A DNA stretch of 64,000 bases from Drosophila miranda. Its lineage: Eukaryota; Arthropoda; Insecta; Diptera; Drosophilidae. The stretch covers positions 5,874,001 through 5,938,000 of the forward strand of contig NC_046673.1 in NCBI RefSeq assembly GCF_003369915.1, given 5' to 3'. Every line of letters starts with the position of its first letter. Position 1 is the stretch's first letter. The notes under the pieces were generated by a model. That model had not been told where the DNA came from. It did no database searches and saw only the letters and a program-made list of their open reading frames with translations. This document shows positions 26,331-37,579 of this stretch, piece after piece. A program made the translations under genes and the position numbers.

Positions 26331-27203
26331 CGATTATTATTAACTATTAATTATGCATATTTCTTCAACTGAACAGGTATGGATATTTTAAAGCGAGCTA
26401 AATGCCACAAAAGTTATCGCAAAGAAATTTCAAATCATTCATCATCTTGGATAAAATGTATTTTTAAAACCATTTTTAATCACCAAAGTTCGTTTTCTCA
26501 TAGAAAGACGATAAACTTCAATAGCAACCTATGTACGTACCTGGCATTACACCACATCCATCGAAATCTAGTCCAACACACTTGTAAGAAACAATATTCA
26601 TTTAAATTAAATATTTTTTAATATTTGCGGCTATAGTTTCAGCATTCAAGGCTTGCCAGTCTATAAAGACAACCAACTCTTCAATAATTTGCACCAAGGC
26701 ACTGGTAAAAAACGGATTAATTCGAAAATCTCATCACATGAATAGAAACAAAAAGAAACTTAAAAAAATTCTATATAAACTCAATTGAACGAGCAGATCA
26801 ATTCCGATATCCACGGATGACAAATTTACGTTTCGGATTTTCTAGGGTCGCAGCTGATTTAAGCCATTGAACGATGCTTCTAATCTTGTAGCGACTATTC
26901 ACTATTTACTATTTTTTAATATTGGAATACGATTGTGGTTTCTTTTTTTTTTTGGTTCTATCTTAGAGCTTCTAAGTTCAACTAATTTGGTGAAAATTTG
27001 AGTCACTTTAACATTAAATTTTTGACATTTCCATTCAATTGCAGCTAACGGTGATACAATTATTTGTCCTTTAAACAGCGCGGAAACATCTTAAAACAGC
27101 AGTAAACTCAAGTGATGGCTGTCTTTAAAAACGACCAATCTCCAAGTTAGCGAATGTCCCCACTATAAAAATGTATGGGCGGAGATATTTCTATATGCCA
27201 TAT
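26331..27203. other. AT-rich spacer between two transposable elements
   Basis: I see no gene, and nothing recognisable beyond A/T-rich DNA. A short open frame at 26379-26621 has no protein-like features. Confidence 0.5.
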
Positions 27204-28194
27204 ATACCCTGCAGTACCAGCATTGAGCGATGACGAATGTCATCTACAATGTCATCGAGGCGTTGACGCCAGCCAAATCGAACCCTTTGTTTTTTCTTTT
27301 GTTTCTTTCTTTTCCGCGCGTGCCGAACGTAGTTCGGTTCTGCCGACCGTGCGCAGAAGCAGAGAACTTCGTTTTATCTTTTCGTCTTCTTTGCGCCTGC
27401 GTCGACAGCACTTTTTTGCTTTGTTCTTTGCTAATTGCAATCGTCAGACGGAGTTTTAATAAGTGATTATTAATCTGGAGTTTTAATAAGTGATTATTAA
27501 TCTGTGATTATTATTATTATCAGGTAAGTGCAGTTTTTAATTAATTAATAATATGTGTTGTGCGCGTGTTAAATAAAAAATTATTTCAGCGGCGGTGAAG
27601 ATGAAAATACCCGACGAGCCAGCAGAAAAAGTGATTCGGAAGGCTATTCACAACATTAAGAATAGTCATTTTCAGAAGACCTCAAGGGAAAAAAATTCAA
27701 AGTAGACAATAATGAATAATAATAAATAAAAATAATTGGAAAAATAAACAATTACAATGTATTACTTTTTATATTAAATGCATGGTTTTTCGTGAAAAAT
27801 CATCACTTATTAAGTGCATGATTTTTCGGGAAAAATCATCACTTATAAAATGCATGATTTTTAGGTAAAAATCATCGCTTATTATGTGCATGATATTTAG
27901 GCAAAAATCATGCATTTAATAAGCGATGATTTAAGCCAAAAATCATGCATTTAATAAGCGATGATTTAAAATCACTTATAAACTGCATGATTTTTAGGTA
28001 AAAATCATCGCTTATTAAGTGCATGATTTTTCGGCAATGCTCGATGACAATGTCATCGATTATGCCCTAGGACATCTCCATGTTAATGTCATCAGCTCAG
28101 CGTATGGCCGGTCATCAACTATGTCATCGGGGGTAGTGACGCGTTCATCGACGTGTCAGCAGCTGAGTCATTAATGACCCGTACTGCAGGGTAT
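27204..28194. mobile_element. Non-autonomous DNA transposon with 14-bp TIRs and an internal palindromic array
   Basis: ATACCCTGCAGTAC (27204-27217) is the exact reverse complement of GTACTGCAGGGTAT (28181-28194). Inside both ends, ATGTCATC/GATGACAT motifs recur in several copies. At 27770-28035 there is an array of alternating direct and inverted units built on GCATGATTTTT and AAAATCAT..TTATTA. A short basic frame (MKIPDEPAEKVIRK.., 27601-27705) is followed by stop, and no transposase is seen. The superfamily is unclear because no unambiguous target-site duplication can be read from the AT-rich flanks. Confidence 0.75.
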
Positions 28195-28273
28195 GTACAT
28201 ATGTATCTCTGTATAGGACCTCTGCAAGGTCCTACAAAGGTTCGGCCCTAAAAGAAGCGCGTTCATATTACCG

Positions 28274-28411
28274 TTCTTCCCAGATGTTATACAGCATCGT
28301 TTTAAACAGATTTGAAATTGTTTTATGTATTTTTCTTTTGATTTCTTCCCAGATGTTATACAGCATCGTTTTAAACAGATTTGAAATTGTTTTATGTATT
28401 TTTCTTTTGAT
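28274..28411. repeat. 69-bp perfect tandem duplication
   Basis: The unit beginning TTCTTCCCAGATGTTATACA (28274-28342) is repeated at 28343-28411 with no difference that I can see, so it is recent. Confidence 0.95.
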
Positions 28412-28965
28412 TTCGTTGGTATTGCATTTCGCTTATATGTTATTGCTGACTAGTTGACTGGACGCACATACACCGCATTTGCTGAGTATCCGTCTATTAT
28501 GACGTCATATTAGCCACAGCAACACTTGAAACAACTGACTAACAGCCTCGAAACGAAATTGCTGTTTTGTGGCATTATCTTTGGGCTTAGATACTAACCT
28601 GTAACTGTAACTGCAATATCTTAGCCACTATATAAAAGACTGCATTTATGTATGTATAGTATCTAGGTATCTAGATCGTAATTAACCTCTAATGCACACT
28701 GCCGAATCATCGGGGGGTTAACATAACCTCGCAGAACATTAACACTACATGTACATTGGCTAAACGGTGACCAGGGACCTAAGCCTTAATTAAATTTATG
28801 TATATATATTGTTTTTTAAGTGTAATTTAGCATATAAACTTAGACTAATAAGGGTGGGGAGAAACTAGCATCTAGTCAGATTGATCCTGCAAGGACTTGC
28901 AGGGCTTTAAACAAGTGTGTGCAGGGAGAGAGGTAGCCTATGGAGTGGAGAAGCATGTATGACGT
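28412..28965. other. Non-coding, probably 3' UTR of the zinc-finger gene
   Basis: It lies downstream of the minus-strand zinc-finger gene. No other features are seen apart from TATG-type microsatellites. Confidence 0.4.
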
Positions 28966-30149
28966 CTAGAATCGCTGCGGAAGGATCTCGCTCTTGATAC
29001 CCCGGAGCGCGTGCTTTTTCTTTCGGTGCGTGGACAAGTTGCATGATTGCTTGAAGGAGGCACTGCATAGCTCGCAATTGAAGCGCCGCTCTTTGCTGTG
29101 CACTACACGGTGCAGCTCCATGCGCGACTTGTACTTAAACTTCAGGCCGCACGTCTCGTAGTCGCAGATGTACCAACGCTCCCCGTCGTCCGAGGAGACA
29201 GCGCTCCCGGCGCTGGCCGTGGTACTGTTCGAGTCCTTGGGCAGCTCATGGGTGGAAAGCAGCGCCGCTGCCATAGCTGTTGAGGGGCCCACTGACATGC
29301 TGAGTGTGGAGAGACCACTTCCCGTCAGTACCCCCGCCTGCTGCTGCATGACCGAATGACTGCCAGTCACATTTGGCGGGGTGGTGCTGACAGTAGTAGA
29401 TGTGCTAACGTTGGCGCTGACGAAGCCCGTCGTAGGCGGGGGCGGTGGTACCGCCGCTGGCCCCAGCTGTGGCAAGTGGTAGATGGTGGCATTGGAAGCG
29501 GCAGCGGCTGCTTGCATCTCCGGTGGCAGGGTAAGGCATGGAGGCTCAATCTTAATGTCTATGCCGCTGCTGCTACGAGTACTGCTTTCATTGGCAGCGG
29601 CAGCGGCAGCAGAAGCCACCGCTACAGCATTCGCATGCAACTCGGCCAGCTCCTTAGCGACATCGCGCTGCTGCTGTTGTTGCAGTTGCTGTTGCTGCTG
29701 GTGTTGCTGTTGGTGTTGCTGTTGCTGGGCTTCGTGAATGTCCATTTCCCGTTGGTCATCCTCGGAGTACTTGGTAGAGCAGTGGTAGAGGGCCAAGGGA
29801 ACTGTCACTGAAGTCACACTACCTGCGCCCTGGGACGTCGTCGCGCCAGAAGTGGCTGCTGCCGCCTCCACATCCGTCAAGCAGTAGCTGGATGTTCGAC
29901 TGTGTTCCTAAAGTGGGTCGAGATTTATTAAATCAGTAAGGGTGAAGGGTGTTCAACCATCAGGCTTACCTTGGCAACGCCATGGATAAAATTATGTTCA
30001 TCCTGTATGTGCTTCCAGAACTGATCCTGTGTCTGTAGTTCCTCCTGGCATGTGTGGCAGACTATCCAGAAGCTATCGCCAGAGAGACAGAACTCCCCCA
30101 GTTTGGTGTAGATCTTGTTATTCTTGCTGAGAATGCGCGGAAAACCCAT
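28966..30149 (-). CDS. C2H2 zinc-finger protein, two exons
   Basis: Exons 30149-29970 and 29907-28966 are joined by a 62-base intron (CCAAG|GTAAGC .. CACTTTAG|GAACAC). The phase is 0 and the product has 373 residues. Residues 31-52 form an N-terminal C2H2-like finger ([22 protein letters not shown]). A central region has a glutamine/histidine run (about 105-130), alanine runs and a Pro/Thr/Ser-rich stretch. Two C-terminal C2H2 fingers follow: the first reads [21 protein letters not shown] and the second [19 protein letters not shown]. It is probably a nuclear DNA-binding protein. I do not recognise the orthologue. The ATG at 30149 was chosen because the frame opens there just upstream of the first finger, and the gene faces away from the 33.6-kb gene. 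Confidence 0.88.
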
Positions 30150-30817
30150 TGCGTTGTTGTTTGTTTATATGCTCCAGATTGAGCTGTAGGCCCTGCTCAT
30201 TACTGTCACAGGTTTCCAATAGGGATGGACGATATTAACGTATCTGTAACTTATCGCAGATATTTTTAAATCACCTATTCCGGCTGCTACTATTCACAAG
30301 CCGAATTCATGTATTGTCACAGTTTTCCGATATGGTATTTGGAGTAAAAATATTTTCATAGGCCAGTATTCAGACAATAGCATAGTAATCAGATCCAAAA
30401 ATAGTCTTAGCGAGCAAAACTAGGATGATTGGCATTTTTTTCTGTGCGCTGTTTGCCGATAACTATTCAGATCAGAAAAATAAAATACCGATTAATACTA
30501 GAACAGCCGATAGGCATTAACCACACAGTGTATAGATGTGTAAGTTAGTGCGGAGAGTTTAGAATATTTCAGGCTATATATGAAATTTTTAAAAGTGGAA
30601 TAGCTTATCAAATTTTCTATTACCTTATTTAAGCTGTTTCGCATATTTTGAAAATAAATTTGGCTTGTTTTAGCTTTAAATGTATCTTGCATTTCTTCTG
30701 GATGTTTTGTTGTATACAAAATATCGGAACTAGTTTTTTTCGGCATTTCGTCCATAGAATATTTCCAGGAAATAACCGATAATATTGTGAAAGTTTTTTA
30801 ATATTTTTATTTAGTAA

Positions 30818-30930
30818 AGAATCCTAATTTTTGTACATTTACAATCCAATCCCAAAATATAAAAATAGTAATTTATTATTGTAATAAAAATGGGGGTTGA
30901 TTTACTAAAAAATGCATCCCCTTGGAATTT
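30818..30930 (+). repeat. MITE-like repeat, copy 1 (left TIR decayed)
   Basis: Shares ACAATCCAATCCCAAA and GGTTGATTTACTAAAAAAT with 59859-59973, in the same order and spacing. The left terminal repeat is degraded (TTTAGTAAAGAATCC). Confidence 0.75.
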
Positions 30931-30954
30931 TTTGGACAATTTTAAAGACCGGTA

Positions 30955-31330
30955 CCACTAACCATACAGTAGATATGTAGATGTACCAGTTCACAGAACG
31001 AACGTATCGCAAACGAACTTTCTGCGTACGCTCCCAGGTTCTTCGGCCATCATGATTTTTATTAGTTAGATAGTTAGATTAGTGTTAGTGAATTAGTCTA
31101 ACACACACAATATGCTCTCACTGAAATATGTGATTGTATGCTTTAATAATTTTCAAAGCTAATTTTTTCTTTTGCTTCTGTTTTCTTTGTGGTTCCAGCG
31201 TATTTTAATACATATATGGGTGCACACGAATCCTTACACTCTGCGTGAATTCTAAAATTGCTTTCATTTGTGGACTATTTCACTTTCGTTTTCTGGGCTC
31301 ACATACCTCTTATTTTTGCATTTTTAAAGT
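30955..31330 (+). repeat. Dispersed repeat, partner of 21049-21375
   Basis: Starts ACTAACCATACAGTAGATAT and includes ATATGTGATTGTATGCTTT and a TGGGTGCACA block. It matches 21049-21375 in order. Confidence 0.65.
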
Positions 31331-31889
31331 CGACAGTTTTGAAGAACTGTTATTTTGTATAAGTTTTAGATGCTAATTTTGTTTAATATAGAATATAATG
31401 AACGGATATACATACATATGTAAAGATATATCATACATGACTTCACATTAAACTAATTTTCCATGAGGGTATTCAAGGTGCGAAGTGTGTATTAGTACAG
31501 AATTTTATTATAATATATATATTTGTATATAATATAGTCGAAGAAACATAAATACATACATATGTATTCACAAAAAATTAATATGTATGTAAATTGTATC
31601 GTAAGTTATTATTGTTAAAAATATATATCATCCATGATTATGGACATTACTGATAAAAATGGTTGTAATGATTGTAAAATTGATTTAACTGCCAATATTT
31701 CTTAGTAACATTTTCAAAAGACCATAACTCCAACAACAAATCGAAAAAATTAATTTTATGTATGTATGTATATTTTATTTTATTTTTTACAGGTTAAATT
31801 GTATAAAATTGAAAAAATTATGTTACTTTTTTGTTAAGCATTATTTAATCGTTAATTTGTTAACTCGATACTTTACAAATATAGGTATA

Positions 31890-32300
31890 CATTTATTTTG
31901 GGTAACACCCAGAAAGAAGCGTTTATGACCCCTAAAGTCGATATAGCCATGTCTGTCTGGCTGGCCGTCCTGATGAGAGCCTAGATCTCAAAGACAATTG
32001 TATTTTATAATTTCGCCCCGCCCCTTCCGCCCCCACAAAGAACGAAAATCTTTGGCATCCACAACCATTCATAGAGAATGATCATGTCATCAATTAATTT
32101 GCATTGCCTACGATACCACTTCCACGCGCTTACTCAATCTATTTCTCTCTCTCTCAAACATTCTTCTTCGTGCAGTGTGCGCCTTCTGACGGAAGGGTGA
32201 GAGATATAACGGCTGGTGTTGTTTTGAGAAGGGTGAGAACGGGAAGAGAGAAACATATAAAATATTCTAAAATTCGAATCAAATAGGTCATTACGTGGAA
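31890..32300 (-). repeat. Obscura-type dispersed repeat, inverted copy
   Basis: The reverse complement contains GTGGATGCCAAAGATTTTCG, then GGGCGGAAGGGGCGGGGCG and ATTCTCTATGAATG, matching 43050-43160. Further along it has a GCACACTGCACGAAGAAGA stretch, also seen at 59570-59600. Confidence 0.6.
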
Positions 32301-33655
32301 GCGCAAAATTTATCATTAAACCTAACTAGTGGTACGGGGTCTGAGTTGACAGTCCTACCAGAGTCTAAATATATTGTATAGGTTACATAAATCATAAGAT
32401 CATAAGTATGAATCCTCTGACTTTTTAATCGTCCATTGTAGCGCCCCCTGGTAAAGTGATGGTGTATTACGGCCAGATGGAACTTCGTTGGTGCGAAACT
32501 GGTAGAATATTTCTCATTAGATGAGAAGAGAATAGAAGGAGTGCAGGAATATAATTTATAAGTTAATCAGTTAGTAGTCATAGGACCTGAAAAAACTATA
32601 ACGCCCGTATTTCACTTTGAAAAAAAAAATAGATCTGATGGGAAAAAGTTGATTTGGCAACACTGGCTAAGCTTTAAGCAAAGCTGAGTACGTTATAGCT
32701 GTTCCGAAAAGAAAAGAAGTACGTGATAGCGCCAACCTTTAATCGGTGAAGGCAGCAGTGGCTAGCACGATCAGTGCTGCAGTCCTAGCTCTTTTTGTCC
32801 GGTTTTAAATATTAAAAACATAAGGCTGGAGGAGGCTGAGTATGTAAATAGTAACCAATGTTTTTAAGTATCTAGAATTTCCACTGCTTATCAGCAATTT
32901 TGAAACACGGCACCGAAATGTGATTTTAAAAGCGAATTAAATGGATTTACTGAATACGCCGATGGCAGAACACATTCAAATCTACTTCGATTGATAGCTC
33001 GATGCACGCTTCATGATTAAGTGCGATTCAGATCGCGGTTTAAGTACATTTCTTTATAGGTTTTCATCACAATGAATAAGCAGAAACCCAGGTCCCACAA
33101 AAGTCGTCATTACATTTTACGGCATCGTGAGTTGAGTCGAAAGCATTGAGAGCTCTACCTGTTACGCGCCCACATGCACACGCACGCACACAGACTCACA
33201 CCCATTCAATACAGTGGTGGACAGGGGACAGGGCACAGGGGACACGATAAAGCAACGAAGCAGCAGTATAAGCAGGGGATAGCAAAGACCAAAGATGAAG
33301 CAGCTGGCCGACAAAGAACGGCTTGAACGAGATTCCGAGGCTGGAACCGGTGTTGGTGTGGCCGTAAGTATGTGTGTGTCCGTGCGTGTTTATGTGCCAT
33401 GTTTAAGCCAGCCAAGAGCGAGTTTGTTGGCCCGAATGTGGCTTTGTAATTTTCACAACGTCAGAGAGCCGAGAAAGACGCTGCGCAGTCGCTGTCCCAG
33501 TCACAGTCGAAGACATTTAGGGATTACACTTACCGTTACTGTTTCGGATGCTCGCGGAGGCCCGCGGAACAGAGAGGTTCCACGACACAGATTAAAAAGT
33601 GAAACCTGCGCAGAGGTCAAGTTAAAAAAGAGAAGACGGATCTGAGCGCTGGAGA

Positions 33656-36600
33656 ATGCGTCAGAAATGTGGCACTGTCTACACCTGGAACTGTGCTGGG
33701 GAGCTGTATGCCATCGAGTGCGCCCTCTGCGAGGAGCGGCCGCTTTGCACGCTTAGCGAGTTCACCGCGCATATGGAGGTTTGGCACTCCGACTGGGAGG
33801 CCGAGGCGGCAGAAGCTTCTACCGATGACGAAGCTTCTTCATATGCAGATTCAGCTGCACCTGCAGCCGCCGTAGACGAGCTGATGCAAGAGGTGCTGGC
33901 AGAGCAGCGCACCAGCGAAGCGGACAATGAGTTAAAGCATCAGCTGGTCCAGCAGCTGAACGCCATGGATCAGCCAGTGGTAGAGGCAGAGGTAGAGGTA
34001 GAGGTAGAGGCAGAGGTAGAGGCAGAGGCAGCACCAGAACCCACCGTTGTCAGTGAGCAAGTAAAGTTCGCCCTTGAGGTGAGTAGAGTTTGCATGATGC
34101 GACCATAATACAATCTGATACGAGTATTACCTTCACATACACAGAACCCCGCGCCTGTGCCGGAGGGCCAGCGGCTGACCACACAGCACGTCAACCAGCT
34201 TATCGAACTGTACCGCGCGGAGCCACGTCTCTGGAACCAGTCGCACGAGCAGTTCCACGATACGGAACTGTGCCGTAAGTCCTGGCGCCGTATCACGGAC
34301 ACCTGGAGCGTGCACTGCGGCCGCCGCTTCACTGTCACCGATGTCCGCATACGAGTCTCCACGCTATGCCAGCGCTTCATCAAACAGCGCGAGCGCCTCG
34401 AGGCTGACGGTGAGCTCGACGACTCCGTCAAGTTCGTCCACTACGACCAGTTGGGCTTCCTCTGCGAGCAGCAGGCGCTGCTCAAACGCCAGCAGCACTT
34501 CGTTCGCGAGAACCGCAAGTTGATCGAGCTGTATGAGCATTACCCGATCTTCTGGCACAATGCCCACAAGCGACAGCGATGCGCGGACACTGTGAGGGGG
34601 CGCCACGAGGCACTCCGCGACCTTCAACTGGCTTTGCGCCTGTCTGGCATTAATCTGTCGTCGCTGGTTATTAAGCGGCGGTTGCAGTCTCTGCGGAAAC
34701 GATATCGCATGGAGAAGATACGCTATCTGCACTGCGTGGTGGAGGGCAAGCAGGCCGATTTCGTCGCCGGCTTCGAGCACTACGAGGAGATGGAGTTCCT
34801 CCATAAACACATTGATCCATATGTGTGCGCTGTCTGCGGCAAGATCTTTGAGAATTTAGCGAGTCATCAGGCGCACGTGCAAAGCAACTGCAATATACAG
34901 ATGGAAATGGATGTTGGCCCAGAGAAAGAAGCTGAAGATGGGGAGGATGCGGCGGGGGGCCGGCGGGGGGAGCAGTCGGAACTTGTGCAGAAGGACGAAC
35001 AGGAAGTAGACTTTCTTCAGGACGTCGAGTACCCGCATCAGCAGGAACTGAACTTTCGGCAGGTGGAGAATCTCCGCCCTGTAGAGGACCTTCACCCGAC
35101 TGCAATCGTCCAGCAGGCTCCAGGTACTCCTCAAGTGGAGACGAATGAAGATCTCCAAAAGCTGGAAAATATCCCGCAGGTGACGGAACTTCTGGCGAAT
35201 CTCCAGGAGGCGGATGAGCCTGCACTAAAGCAACCCATCGTGGAGGGTACAGCAGGTTCTGCCCACGGCCGCGATCAGGACACCTCTCTGACCACTTTGT
35301 CCGAAGCCTTTTCCACCGCGGAACTGGAAGCTTCGTCCGTGGTGCCATCAGAGTTGGAGCCAAGAGAGAGCTCGCCCGTCCGCCTCAGCCGGCAGCAGAC
35401 ACTAAAGCTGATCAAGCTGTACCGAGCGAACGTGTGCCTGTGGGATCCCAACCACCTGGACTACCATATCCGCAAACATCGACGCCTGGCTTGGCAGAGA
35501 GTCACGGACGAGCTAAACACGAGCGAGTGCACAGACAAGGGCCAGAAATTCAGCTGGCAGATGTTGCACCGAAAGATCACGGACTACACGAAGTATTACC
35601 GCCGGGAGCGACAGAGGGATCAGAAGGAGACCACTAGCTGGAGCTTTTACGAAGAATTCCGCTTCCTGGACGACGTGCTTCCCATCAGCTGTGAAATACA
35701 GAAAACGCTTAACCAGCGAGACAGCACCCTCAAGATCATCACCGTATACCAGAGCTATGCCCAGCTCTGGTGCACCGACCACCCGGACTACACGAAGCGG
35801 CGGCAGCGTCAGCGGCAGCTGGAATCGCTCTGCACGCGCCTGCAGGAGGAGTGCAACCTGCAGATTACCGTGGAGCGACTCAAGGGCCGGCTGATCGAAT
35901 TCCGCTGCCAGTATCGGCAGTGCAAGGAAGCGCGGATAGCGGCCATCAAGAAGTCCGAACCGTGGACTCCCGAATACGAGTACTACGAGCAACTTCGCTT
36001 TCTCGAGCTCCACGTATCACCTTTCGTTTGCCCCCGCTGCACGGCCACATTCAAGCGGCGCACAGACTTCTTGCAGCACGAGCGCAACGTTCACCTGGAT
36101 CAGGAGAAGGTCCTGAACGGCGAATATGGATTCGTGAGGCGACGCAGATGTCGAAAGGACAAGGACAGCCCCAATGACCTAGCCAACATCTGCCATATTT
36201 GCGGCCTAAAGTTCTCGCTGCGCAACAGTCTACTGGCGCACCTGAGGCGGCATCTCGGCCAGCGCACTCACATCTGCTTGGAGTGTCCCAAGAAGTTCTT
36301 CAACTCGACGGCCCTACGCGTTCACCAGCGCACACACAGCAAGGAGCTGCCCTACGTATGCGAACACTGCGCCCGGGGCTTCGTCAACGCTAGCAAGCTC
36401 AATCAGCACGTGAAGCGGCACCGCAACCAACGCGACTTCCCCTGCAACCGCTGCGACAAGGCGTTCTACACTGCCCACGAGCGCGACCGGCACATTCGCG
36501 CCCACCTAAACATACGCGACAAGGTCTGCCCCCACTGTTCGCGGGCCTTTGTCGTAGGCAGCGCTTACTACTCCCACCTCAACCTCCACCGCAGCGAGAA

Positions 36601-36703
36601 GCGCTATTCCTGCGCCAACTGCGGTCGCCGCTTCGCGCAGTACGCCGGCCTGTACAAGCACCGCCGACGCTGTGTTCCCTCTGATGTGCAGGCCGAGGCT
36701 TAA
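33656..36703 (+). CDS. Four-MADF-like and C2H2 zinc-finger protein
   Basis: Exons 33656-34078 and 34145-36703 (CTTGAG|GTGAGT .. ACACAG|AACCCC, phase 0) give 993 residues. An N-terminal zinc-binding-like segment (CALCEERPLC.., residues 22-45) is followed by an acidic Val-Glu-Ala run encoded by a GAGGTA/GAGGCA repeat (about 108-126). Four MADF-like units start near residues 155 (LIELYRAEPRLWN), 262 (LIELYEHYPIFWH), 557 (LIKLYRANVCLWD) and 667 (ITVYQSYAQLWC). Single C2H2 fingers lie at about 367 and 768. Six more C2H2 fingers follow in tandem from 823 to the end, with TH/RH-type linkers. It is likely a nuclear sequence-specific regulator. MADF units usually bind DNA, as in Adf-1. I do not know its symbol. 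It converges with su(f). Confidence 0.92.
33985..34031. repeat. Coding GAGGTA/GAGGCA hexamer repeat
   Basis: Tandem GAGGTA and GAGGCA hexamers encode a Glu-Val/Ala run in the MADF/zinc-finger protein. Confidence 0.9.
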
Positions 36704-37579
36704 TTAGGGATCAGGGATCCCTCCTACGCCGCCGACTTGGCCGTCCATTCTTCCAGATTATTATCATCATTGCTTAGTTAATGAAATTTAGATGTTTACC
36801 ACATCACTGATGACTGTTGGTTTATTAGACCTTTCCTGTGTCTAGTTTAGTTCGATTTCTCATGCACGAAATTATAAATTAATTCGTACTCGCTTATTGT
36901 TAATTAAGTACATTGATTGTCCAAATATCCACATTCATTTGTATATATATTAAAACATTATTTGTACATATATACATACATATGTAAGTAAAAGGGTCTT
37001 TCTGCTACGTGGAACTAAGGCTAGAAAGGGAGATTCTCATGACTTTGGCAAGCCGAAGCTTCTGTTTCCCCAACATCTTAAAATTAGAGTGTATCCGTTC
37101 ACTTTTTGTAACATTTTAAAATCAAATCGATATTCAGAAAATAAATAAATAAATAAATAAAGATTGCGTTCCGTTTAGACATGTTCTGAACCGATTTCGA
37201 CTAAATTTCCAAACAGGCTGCCCCTCTTGTTGGGTGTTTTTCACATATTGGGAGCGTGACGAACTTATTTCCAGTTGGTTGATAAGAGAATCATTCAAGC
37301 CTACAAAATGGTAGGTACTAATTGTCTATTTGTCAATCCACGCTACTTTCTTTTCATTTCAACAGTTGAATCTTCCCGCTGCGACGCCTCTTATGCAGAA
37401 TTTCGTTCGCTTTCTACAATTAAATGGTGTAACAATCATTCTCCAAGGAACAATAAATGATGCGTAAATCTTCAATATTAATATAAATATTGTTCTTGCT
37501 TTGCTTTTGTATTTGCTGTAAATGCAGTAGTTAAAAAATGGTTGGAACTGTGCAGGAGCAGCAGCACGGGCTTCAGTTC
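36704..37579. other. Region between convergent genes
   Basis: The 3' UTR of the 33.66-kb gene probably ends near the AATAAATAAATAAATAAA run at 37140-37158. The minus-strand 3' UTR of su(f) lies towards 37.5 kb. No gene is seen. Confidence 0.6.

Larger units (their letters stand above)
30150..33655. other. Intergenic region with repeats and a probable 5' UTR
   Basis: No gene is seen. It contains two copies of dispersed repeats (30818-30930, 30955-31330), an inverted obscura-type repeat (31890-32300), AT-rich DNA and, towards the end, the probable promoter and leader of the 33.66-kb gene (GGCAACACTG at about 32656; a GGCC|GTAAGT donor-like site at 33361). Confidence 0.6.

Noticed and set aside
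27770-28035. Repeat array resembling a CRISPR-like pattern
   Set aside because: Units are inverted and variable, with no unique spacers, and the array lies inside an element with TIRs in a eukaryotic genome.
29356-29811. Plus-strand frame opposite the 29-kb zinc-finger gene
   Set aside because: It is made by the glutamine and alanine codon runs of the real gene read backwards.
34671-35363. 230-codon minus-strand frame opposite the MADF/zinc-finger gene
   Set aside because: The plus strand encodes clear MADF and finger motifs. The antisense product has no recognisable features.
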